A DNA stretch of 11,451 bases from Ornithinimicrobium sp. GTDB lineage: Bacteria; Actinomycetota; Actinomycetes; Actinomycetales; Dermatophilaceae. Each line of letters begins with the position of its first letter. The stretch's first letter is position 1. The notes under the pieces were generated by a model. The model was not told where the DNA came from. It saw only the letters and a program-made list of their open reading frames with translations, and did no database searches. This document shows, in pieces, positions 6,350 through 11,451 of this stretch. The translations under genes were made by a program, and so were the position numbers. The stretch spans positions 1 to 11,451 of the forward strand of contig JASKZT010000098.1 in the NCBI GenBank assembly GCA_030145965.1, in the 5' to 3' direction.

Positions 6350-7704
6350 GCACGGACGCCCGCACCCTCGTCGCCGGTTTCGGCGCCGACGGCCCGACCC
6401 CGGTCGACGTCGCCGTCGAGGCCATGGCCCGGATGGACGCCCAGGAGCCCGTCGTCAACGCCATGTGGGTCCGCGACCCCCGGGAGCAGGTCCTCGCGCG
6501 GGCGGAGGCGGCCGCCCGCCGTTGGCGCGAGGGGCACCCCCTCGGCCCGCTCGACGGCGTGCCCGTCACCCTCAAGGAGAACATCGCCCGCGCCGGCGTG
6601 CCCATGCCCTCGGGCTGTGCCGGGGTGGAGCCGGTCATGCCGGAGACCGACTCGCCCGTCGCGCGCCGGGTGGCGGAGGCCGGCATGGTCGTCCTCGGCT
6701 CCACCGTCATGCCCGACTGGGGGATGCTCTCCAGCGGCGTCTCGAGCCTGCACGGCATCACCCGCTCGCCCCTGGACCCCGCGTGGACCACCGGTGGCTC
6801 CAGCTCCGGCGCCGGCGCGAGCGTGGCGGCCGGCTACGCACCCCTCGCGGTCGGTACCGACATCGGCGGGTCGATCCGCCTGCCGGGCACCTGGCTGGGC
6901 CTGTCCACGCTCAAGCCCAGCGCCGGACGGATCCCGCTCCACGTGCCCTACCTCGGCCGCGTCGCGGGGCCGATGGCGACGACGGCCGCCGACTGCGCCG
7001 CCCTCATGTCCGCGCTGTCCGGTCCGGACCTCGTCGACTGGACCAGCCTCCCCGCGCAGGACCTCGACTGGTCGCTGTCGGGCCCTGACGTGCGGGGCCT
7101 GCGCATCGGGGTGTGGACGGAGGCGGGGTACGGCGTCGAGCCCGAGCCCGAGGTCGCCGCCGCGACCCGGACGGTGGCCGACGCCCTGGACAGCGCCGGC
7201 GCGGAGGTCGTGGAGGTCCGGCCATGGATGTCGCAGGACCTCCTCGACGGCGTCAACGGCTTCTGGCAGGCCCGCTCCTGGGCCGACTTCGACCGGCTCC
7301 CGCCGGAGAGCCAGGCCCGCGTGCTGCCCTACGTCGCCGACTGGGTGCGCACCGCGAGCGGGACGTCCGGCACGCAGGTGGTCGACGCCTACCACGCCTT
7401 CGGGCAGGTGCAGGCGCGGACGGTGGCGGCCTGGGCGGCTGCCGGCCTCGACCTGCTCGTCTCCCCGGTGGCCCCGTGCGCCGCCTTCCCCGCCGAGCAG
7501 CCCATGCCCTACCCCGACGGGGGCAGGGGCATGTGGCACATCAACTTCACGATGCCGTGGAACATGACGGGCCAGCCCGCCGGCACGGTCCGCGCCGGCG
7601 CGATGCTGGACGGCCGCCCGGTGGGCGTGCAGGTCGTCGGTCGTCCCTTCGACGACGTCGGCGTGCTGCGCGCGATGGCGTGGTGGGAGGGGCTGGACCG
7701 GTAG
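6346..7704 (+). CDS. Amidase-signature family hydrolase
   Basis: This 452-aa enzyme hydrolyses an amide (C-N) bond; the substrate is unknown. The Ser-cisSer-Lys triad is complete: K77 in VTLKENI, cis-S152 in TTGGSSSGAGAS, and nucleophile S176 in GTDIGGSIRLP. The S152-S176 spacing of 24 equals that of FAAH (S217/S241). The C-terminal region FTMPWNMTGQPAGTVRAG and DGRPVGVQVVGRPFDD is typical. The length is normal for single-domain amidases. It has no signal peptide, so it is cytoplasmic. GatA of the tRNA amidotransferase is unlikely because no gatB or gatC is nearby. The ATG overlaps the regulator stop (ATGA), with GGAGG 5 nt upstream. Coupling to the response regulator suggests co-expression, perhaps for use of an amide nitrogen source; this is inference. 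Confidence 0.92.
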   Translation: MSTDARTLVAGFGADGPTPVDVAVEAMARMDAQEPVVNAMWVRDPREQVLARAEAAARRWREGHPLGPLDGVPVTLKENIARAGVPMPSGCAGVEPVMPETDSPVARRVAEAGMVVLGSTVMPDWGMLSSGVSSLHGITRSPLDPAWTTGGSSSGAGASVAAGYAPLAVGTDIGGSIRLPGTWLGLSTLKPSAGRIPLHVPYLGRVAGPMATTAADCAALMSALSGPDLVDWTSLPAQDLDWSLSGPDVRGLRIGVWTEAGYGVEPEPEVAAATRTVADALDSAGAEVVEVRPWMSQDLLDGVNGFWQARSWADFDRLPPESQARVLPYVADWVRTASGTSGTQVVDAYHAFGQVQARTVAAWAAAGLDLLVSPVAPCAAFPAEQPMPYPDGGRGMWHINFTMPWNMTGQPAGTVRAGAMLDGRPVGVQVVGRPFDDVGVLRAMAWWEGLDR

Positions 7705-7707
7705 GTG

Positions 7708-7735
7708 GCCGGTCGCGCCCCCGAGGACCGGGCCG
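7708..7735 (+). terminator. Possible imperfect hairpin after the amidase
   Basis: GGCCGGT and ACCGGGCC can pair with one bulged G around a 13-base loop, starting just after the amidase stop. There is no U-tract. It lies between convergent ends, the amidase and the small minus-strand ORF. Weak evidence. Confidence 0.2.
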
Positions 7736-7750
7736 TCAGTCGGCCGGGTG

Positions 7751-7924
7751 CTAGAAGACGACGATGCCGAACTCGTCCTTCAGGCCGGCGTAGACGTCGC
7801 GCAGCGTCTGCGCCTCGGGCGTGATGTACCAGCAGTGGGAGTTCACGGGCGGGGCGGACGCGGCGGGCAGCGTGCCTGCCACCGTGACCGCGAGGAGGGT
7901 CGACGCGGCTGACCCGCTGGTCAC
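7751..7924 (-). CDS. Small coding-like ORF, possibly a truncated secreted protein
   Basis: This 57-codon frame starts at GTG 7924 and ends at TAG 7753-7751. All but two of its sense codons end in G or C, as expected for a coding frame here. The product begins with a signal-like stretch, STLLAVTVAGTLPAASA, but lacks a basic n-region. It ends HCWYITPEAQTLRDVYAGL, then KDEFGIVVF. The 'TPEAQxLRDxxxxxFG' run recalls the N-terminal part of VanY/extensin-like secreted domains, which normally continue with a glycine-arginine and His/Asp catalytic region. Here the frame stops at once, with only 46 nt left before the amidase end. It may be a short secreted peptide or a remnant of a longer gene. GGGAGG lies upstream but with a long spacer of about 12 nt. 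Confidence 0.4.
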   Translation of the reverse strand: MTSGSAASTLLAVTVAGTLPAASAPPVNSHCWYITPEAQTLRDVYAGLKDEFGIVVF

Positions 7925-7940
7925 GCCGGTACTCGTCCTC

Positions 7941-7969
7941 CCTGTCCGGCTCTGTCCATCCCCGACAGG
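7941..7969. promoter_or_regulatory. Repeated CTGTCC / GACAGG half-sites upstream of the FAD oxidoreductase
   Basis: CTGTCC occurs at 7942-7947 and 7952-7957, a 10-bp period of about one helical turn. An inverted GACAG(G) follows at 7964-7969. The inverted copy pairs with either direct copy: CCTGTC/GACAGG, or CTGTC-N7-GACAG. The cluster ends about 20 nt before the -10 at 7990, at the -35 region. A regulator operator is plausible. No regulator is identified. Confidence 0.35.
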
Positions 7970-7989
7970 AGAAACGTCCGTCCGCGGCC

Positions 7990-7995
7990 TAGGCT
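7990..7995 (+). promoter_or_regulatory. Predicted -10 box of the FAD oxidoreductase
   Basis: TAGGCT is followed by GACCGGC (7 nt) and then ATG at 8003, the same arrangement as the other start-proximal -10 boxes in the window. No ribosome binding site is visible, so a leaderless transcript is inferred. Confidence 0.5.
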
Positions 7996-8002
7996 GACCG
8001 GC

Positions 8003-9271
8003 ATGCCTCGTGAAACCGACGTCGTCATCGTTGGCGCCGGCCTCGCCGGACTGACCTGCGCGCTGGCCCTGCAGAGCAAGGACATCCCGGTGCGCCTGCT
8101 CGAGGCAGGTGATGCCGTGGGCGGGAGGGTGCGCACCGACGCGGTCGACGGCTACCTCCTCGACCGCGGCTTCCACGTCCTCAACCCCGGCTACCCGATG
8201 GTCCGCGAGCTCGTCGACCTCGACAGCCTCGGGGTCCGCAAGCTCACCGCCGGTGTCGGCGTGCGCTCGGCCCGGACCCCGCACCTGCAGGTCGTGGCCG
8301 ACCCGGTCCGCGAGCCCCAGCTCATCCCGCAGACGCTCAGGTCGGGCAAGCTGCACCCCGCCAGCCTGGCCGCGCTGGCCCGCTGGACCTCCCCCACGGT
8401 CGACGCCCTGCTCGGCGGTGACTCCGAGGACGTGCCACGGCGCGAGTCGATGGACGCCGCCGGCCTGCTCGGCCCCCTGCGCCGGGTCGTCGACGCCGTC
8501 CTGGCCGGCATGCTGCTCGAGGACGACGGGACCACCTCCACCGCTTTCACCCGCCTGGTCGTCAAGAGCTTCCTCTCCGGCACCCCCAAGCTGCCGGCCG
8601 AGGGCATGCAGGCGCTGCCGGAGCAGCTCGCGGCCCGCCTCGACCACCCGGTCGAGCTCGGCACCCGGGTCACGCAGGTCTCGCCCGGGTCCGTGCGCAC
8701 CGAGGGGGGCGAGCACATCCAGGCCGACCTCGTCGTGGTCGCCACCGACCCGCTGACGGCCGAGTCCCTCACCGGCCGCCCGGCGCCACGGGGCAAGGGC
8801 CAGACCACGCACTGGTACGCCACGCCGGACGCACCCACCGACCTCGCCGCGATCGTCGTCGACGTGCGGGAGCAGCGGGGCCCGGTGCTGAGCACGACGG
8901 TCATGAGCAACGTCCAGCCCACCTACGCCCCCGAGGGCATGCACCTGGTCTCGGCCAGCAGCCTGCTCGCCGAGGGCGGCACCCCCGTCACCGACGAGGA
9001 GGTGCTCGGCCACGTCGGCGAGATCTACGGCGTGAGCACCCGGGCCTGGGAGCTCGTGCGCCGCGACGACATCCCCTACGCCGTGCCGGTCCAGCCGGCC
9101 CCCTTCGTGGAGCGGCACCGCCTGGAGCTGGCCGAGGGCCTCATCGTCGCCGGTGACCACATGGACAGCGCCACCGTGCAGGGCGCCATGGTCAGCGGCC
9201 GCCGTGCCGCGGAGGGCTACCTCCAGCGCCGCGGGCTGGTCGAGGACGAGGCCGAGCTGCTGACGACCTAG
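8003..9271 (+). CDS. FAD-dependent oxidoreductase, phytoene desaturase/amine oxidase-like
   Basis: This 422-aa flavoprotein begins with a dinucleotide-binding fold, VVIVGAGLAGLTCALAL (7-23), with the glycines of GxGxxG at 11, 13 and 16. LLEAGDAVGGRVRTD follows; its Glu binds the FAD ribose and GGR is the second FAD motif. The C-terminal FAD-binding segment is LIVAGDHMDSATVQGAMVSGRRAA (about 381-404). The overall order matches the phytoene desaturase / protoporphyrinogen oxidase / flavin amine oxidase superfamily. The length is shorter than bacterial CrtI (about 490-500 aa), and I do not see the long carotenoid-binding middle, so it should not be called crtI. The substrate is unknown; a terpenoid is possible given idi in the same window. 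The stop TAG shares a CTAG with the opposite gene. Confidence 0.82.
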   Translation: MPRETDVVIVGAGLAGLTCALALQSKDIPVRLLEAGDAVGGRVRTDAVDGYLLDRGFHVLNPGYPMVRELVDLDSLGVRKLTAGVGVRSARTPHLQVVADPVREPQLIPQTLRSGKLHPASLAALARWTSPTVDALLGGDSEDVPRRESMDAAGLLGPLRRVVDAVLAGMLLEDDGTTSTAFTRLVVKSFLSGTPKLPAEGMQALPEQLAARLDHPVELGTRVTQVSPGSVRTEGGEHIQADLVVVATDPLTAESLTGRPAPRGKGQTTHWYATPDAPTDLAAIVVDVREQRGPVLSTTVMSNVQPTYAPEGMHLVSASSLLAEGGTPVTDEEVLGHVGEIYGVSTRAWELVRRDDIPYAVPVQPAPFVERHRLELAEGLIVAGDHMDSATVQGAMVSGRRAAEGYLQRRGLVEDEAELLTT

Positions 9272-11124
9272 ACCGTCGGGCGCAGCCGCTCCAGCCGTGC
9301 CCGCAGCAGGTCGACCCGGTGCGCGTTGCCGTGGAGGGCGACGTAGCGCCGGCCGAACGCGGCCAGCAGCGCGTCGTCCAGGCGTCGCACGGCGCCGGGC
9401 GGGTAGCGGTAGGCCATCTGCTCGTTGAGCGCGACAGGGTCGACCCGGCGCAGCACCTCGCCCAGCTCGCGCAGGGAGGTGATGCCCAGCTCGAGCAGGA
9501 GCGAGGACACCCAGGCGTAGTGGTCCGTCCGGGACCACCCTGCGTCCGGGAAGCGGCCGGCGAGGAAGGCCGCGAGGTCGGTCGCGTCGATACGCGGGTC
9601 AGGGTCCTCCCCGGGCTGCTGGTCGGCGATGCTCTCGCGCAGCAGGTCACGGATCGTCAGGAACTCCCGGTCGGCCAGCTCGAGCAGGCCGGCCGCGAGC
9701 GCGAACCGGCGGTCGAGGTCGCTCGCGTGCTCCTCGGGGACCGTGCCCTTGTAGCGGATGTCGTGCTCGAACTCGGCCCAGGCGTGCTGCAGCACCGTCC
9801 TGACCTGCACCGACGCCATCCGCCCCGCCATCTCCGGACGCCGCGGACGGGTCGCCCGGGCGGGGTCCAGCTCGACCAGGACGTGCCGGCTGGCGTAGCC
9901 CCACCGGCCCTCCTGCGCCGTCTCGCGGCCCATGTCCCGGTCGTCCAGCACGCGCAGCTGGTCGTCGAGCAGGTCGGCGACGGCCGTCACGTCGGCGAGC
10001 ACGTAGGTGACCACGCGCACGCCGACCTGGTCGGTGATCTGGCGCAGCGGGTCGGGGAAGGCCGGCAGCCCGTCCACCGAGCGGCCGGCCTTGCCGGCGA
10101 AGGACTCCACGCTCTTGGTCCGGCCGGTCACCGTGAGGTAGTTGATCCCCGCCTCGTCGAGGAGCTCGGTGACGAGCTCGACGTAGCCCCGCGTGGCCTC
10201 CTCGACCGCCGGGCGGGCGTCCTGGTAGGCGCGGACCGCGTCGCGGACCCACGCGTCGTGCCGCTCCTCCGGGTCGACCTGCGCGGCCGGTGCCGTGGGC
10301 CCTGCGGTCGCGGGCTCCTCGGCGGCCGCCGCGGGGAGGGCCGCAGGTGCGGGGAGGGCCGCCGGTGCGGCGGGGCGGGCCGAGGGCACGAGGTCGTCGG
10401 GCAGGGCCGGGGTGACGATGTAGCCGGTGGCGAGGTCGCCGTAGGTGGTCATCCTCTCCGGGTGGGCGTCGGCGTACCGCGCGACGTAGGCGCAGACCAC
10501 CGCGTCGACCTGGTCCTCGGCCGCGCGCAGCTCGCTCTTGCGGGTGGCGCCGGCGACCTGGCCGACCAGCGTGCGCCAGCCGTCGTGGGAGGTGACGTGC
10601 AGGGCCGGGGAGGCGTCCTCCAGCCCCTCGAGGTGGTGCACGAGCTCGAGCAGCGCTGCCCGCAGGGTCTCCAGCGACCGGCCGGGCTTGTGCTTGTACT
10701 TCAGCGTGCGGCCGAGCCGGAAGAGCACGACCGTCGCCGGGTGGGGGTAGACCTCGATCGCCCGCCGCTCGCGCCGCGACGCGGGGTTCATGTCCAGGCC
10801 GAGGCGCCGCGCCAGCCGGGCGCCGCGGGGGGTGCCGGCGAGCTCCGGCTTGCCGGTGTTGGAGGGGTGCGCCCCGGCGTCGAAGCGGGCGAAGTCGCGG
10901 TTGAGCGCCGCCTCCGCCGCCCGGTTGCCGGTGGCGTTGGTGACGACCAGCGGCGCGTCGACCGCGACGAGGCACGGGCCCTCGGTGAAGGGCCGCAGCG
11001 CCTCCACGATGTCGTCGTCGTCGCCCCGGGCCGAGACGTGGACCAGGTGACCGTCGGCGTCGAGGACCGCGACGCCCGTAGGTCTGCGTTCCCCCCAGGC
11101 GAGGTCGATGCCGACGTGGTGCAT
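9268..11124 (-). CDS. DUF429 (RNase H-fold) - RelA/SpoT synthetase-domain fusion protein
   Basis: This 618-aa protein is one uninterrupted frame with two recognisable parts. Residues 1 to about 240 are DUF429, a predicted RNase H-fold nuclease-like domain: VGIDLAWG (D7), VAVDAPLVV (D56), IEVYPHPATVVLFRLGRTLK (123-142) and EDQVDAVVCAY (D204, D207). A Pro/Ala linker (about 247-282) follows. Residues 295 to about 460 are a RelA/SpoT nucleotidyltransferase domain, the (p)ppGpp-synthetase fold: TGRTKSVESF (R335, K337), ITDQVGVRVV (D365), GYASRH (Y410), then VQVRTVLQHAWAEFEHDIRY. The C-terminal ~160 residues are helical and seem to belong to this RelSpo subfamily. No HD hydrolase, TGS or ACT domain is present. 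Glu at the usual E-(I/V)-Q-(I/V)-R-T site is S438. The ATG at 11124 is chosen because DUF429 starts there and a -10-like CAGAGT lies 6 nt upstream. Confidence 0.88.
   Translation of the reverse strand: MHHVGIDLAWGERRPTGVAVLDADGHLVHVSARGDDDDIVEALRPFTEGPCLVAVDAPLVVTNATGNRAAEAALNRDFARFDAGAHPSNTGKPELAGTPRGARLARRLGLDMNPASRRERRAIEVYPHPATVVLFRLGRTLKYKHKPGRSLETLRAALLELVHHLEGLEDASPALHVTSHDGWRTLVGQVAGATRKSELRAAEDQVDAVVCAYVARYADAHPERMTTYGDLATGYIVTPALPDDLVPSARPAAPAALPAPAALPAAAAEEPATAGPTAPAAQVDPEERHDAWVRDAVRAYQDARPAVEEATRGYVELVTELLDEAGINYLTVTGRTKSVESFAGKAGRSVDGLPAFPDPLRQITDQVGVRVVTYVLADVTAVADLLDDQLRVLDDRDMGRETAQEGRWGYASRHVLVELDPARATRPRRPEMAGRMASVQVRTVLQHAWAEFEHDIRYKGTVPEEHASDLDRRFALAAGLLELADREFLTIRDLLRESIADQQPGEDPDPRIDATDLAAFLAGRFPDAGWSRTDHYAWVSSLLLELGITSLRELGEVLRRVDPVALNEQMAYRYPPGAVRRLDDALLAAFGRRYVALHGNAHRVDLLRARLERLRPTV
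10331..10366. repeat. Two-copy 18-bp tandem repeat in the interdomain linker
   Basis: The 18-bp unit at 10331-10348 is repeated at 10349-10366 with a single difference (A10345 versus C10363). A degenerate third start (GCGGCGGGGCGGG) follows. On the minus strand it encodes repeated Ala-Leu-Pro-Ala-Pro-Ala of the linker between the DUF429 and RelSpo domains. An 18-bp unit keeps frame, so copy changes would alter only linker length. Confidence 0.8.
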
Positions 11125-11130
11125 GGCCCT

Positions 11131-11136
11131 ACTCTG
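11131..11136 (-). promoter_or_regulatory. Possible -10 box of the DUF429-RelSpo gene
   Basis: Read on the minus strand, CAGAGT is followed by AGGGCC (6 nt) and then the ATG at 11124. It differs from the other start-proximal -10 boxes by C in place of T at its first base, so it is weaker. The -35 region would fall inside the hairpin at 11148-11175. Confidence 0.4.
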
Positions 11137-11147
11137 CCCGGTCGGCG

Positions 11148-11175
11148 GCCCGCGCGGCCGCACGACCGCGCGGGC
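11148..11175 (-). terminator. Perfect 10-bp inverted repeat after the symporter gene
   Basis: GCCCGCGCGG (11148-11157) and CCGCGCGGGC (11166-11175) form a perfect 10-bp stem around an 8-base loop. It begins 18 nt past the symporter stop at 11194 and ends 23 nt before the next minus-strand start. There is no U-tract. A terminator is most likely; attenuation of the downstream gene is the alternative. Confidence 0.55.
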
Positions 11176-11193
11176 GCGGCGGGGGCGGCCCCC

Positions 11194-11451
11194 TCAGGCC
11201 GGCGCGGTCCCGTCCCGCGGGTCCTCGGGGACGGCGACCAGCCGGTCCTCCTCGTCCTCGACGTGGCCGTGCCGCAGCTCCTCCCCGCTGAGCCTGTCGA
11301 CGACCATCGCGATGGCGGCGTCGCCGGTGACGTTCGTGGCGGTGCCGACCGAGTCGATCGCGACGGCCAGGTGGATCGTCGCGCACAGGGGGATGACGAA
11401 GGAGGCGACCGGCCGGCTCACGCCCGCCTGGACCGCCTGGCGCAGCGTCAC
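11194..11451 (-). pseudogene. C-terminal end of a dicarboxylate/amino-acid:cation symporter, apparently internally deleted (partial)
   Basis: The visible 85 codons end at TGA 11196-11194 and continue beyond the window edge. They read RPVASFVIPLCATIHL, directly joined to AVAIDSVGTATNVTGDAAIA and MVVDR, then a soluble acidic tail. In the DAACS (GltP/DctA) family, the 'PLxATI' motif of TM7 and the '(R/T)xxNVTGD' motif of TM8 are normally separated by roughly 75-80 residues. Those residues hold the rest of TM7, its substrate and sodium-binding turn, and hairpin HP2. Here both motifs are intact but adjacent and in frame, so the segment is missing. A transporter without HP2 should not work, hence the pseudogene call. 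A recent in-frame deletion, an assembly artefact or an odd subfamily are alternatives. The upstream sequence is not visible. Confidence 0.6.

Noticed and set aside
6346..7704. Calling the amidase GatA of the tRNA-dependent amidotransferase
   Set aside because: No gatB or gatC is nearby and it is coupled to a regulator. Only the general amidase signature supports assignment.
7922..7959. A 12-codon upstream ORF (ATG at 7959, minus strand) ending in a GTGA overlap with the small ORF
   Set aside because: It is short, Gly/Arg-rich and without a ribosome binding site. The overlap may be chance.
8003..9271. Calling the FAD oxidoreductase CrtI (phytoene desaturase)
   Set aside because: It is too short and lacks the long middle region of bacterial CrtI. 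No other carotenoid gene is adjacent.
7925..9538. The long minus-strand frame running into the small ORF at 7751
   Set aside because: Most of it is a shadow of the FAD oxidoreductase. Only the last 57 codons lie in intergenic DNA and look coding-like.
9647..10975. A 442-codon minus-strand frame inside the DUF429-RelSpo gene
   Set aside because: Its product is Arg/Gly/Pro-rich with no motif. The overlapping frame carries both recognisable domains.
9268..11124. Toxin-antitoxin pairing of the RelSpo domain with a separate neighbouring antitoxin
   Set aside because: No small antitoxin-like ORF lies beside it on the same strand. Any neutralising function would have to be within the fusion itself.

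Overview
The window is very GC-rich, with GC at nearly every third codon position. It is densely packed, with 4-nt gene overlaps and several -10 boxes placed right at start codons. This points to a chromosomal segment of a high-GC actinobacterium. The protein flavour (NarL-type regulator, catalase-like stress operon, RelA/SpoT subfamily) fits Micrococcales such as Ornithinimicrobium, Serinicoccus or Janibacter relatives, but the genus is inferred only. I see no rRNA, tRNA, CRISPR array, insertion sequence or phage gene.

Layout. (1) 3-2126 (+): four genes joined by 4-nt stop/start overlaps: the tail of a small membrane protein, a family 2 glycosyltransferase, isopentenyl-diphosphate isomerase (idi) and a CDP-alcohol phosphatidyltransferase. 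A nested hairpin follows. This looks like an isoprenoid or lipid-linked envelope operon. (2) 2194-3234 (+): a single SDR oxidoreductase with its own promoter. (3) 5620-3241 (-): a three-gene coupled operon of zinc-dependent alcohol/formaldehyde-type dehydrogenase, a catalase-like hypothetical protein and a general-stress-type pyridoxamine-oxidase-fold flavoprotein. It runs convergent to the SDR. (4) 5708-7704 (+): a NarL/LuxR response regulator coupled to an amidase-signature enzyme, divergent from the dehydrogenase operon. (5) 7751-7924 (-): a small coding-like ORF that may be a truncated secreted protein. (6) 8003-9271 (+): an FAD-dependent phytoene-desaturase/amine-oxidase-like protein. (7) 9268-11124 (-): a 618-aa protein joining a DUF429 RNase-H-fold domain to a RelA/SpoT alarmone-synthetase domain, overlapping the FAD gene at a shared CTAG. 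(8) 11194-11451 (-): the C-terminal end of a dicarboxylate/amino-acid:cation symporter that appears to lack an internal segment.

The most interesting item is the DUF429-RelSpo fusion. It resembles in concept the mycobacterial RNase HII-RelSpo enzyme but has a different nuclease-like partner, and the synthetase's usual catalytic Glu is Ser. The truncated symporter is next. Third is a sequence pattern: all six CTAG tetranucleotides I could find are either in predicted -10 boxes at start codons or in stop codons, which suggests leaderless transcripts for most transcription units here.
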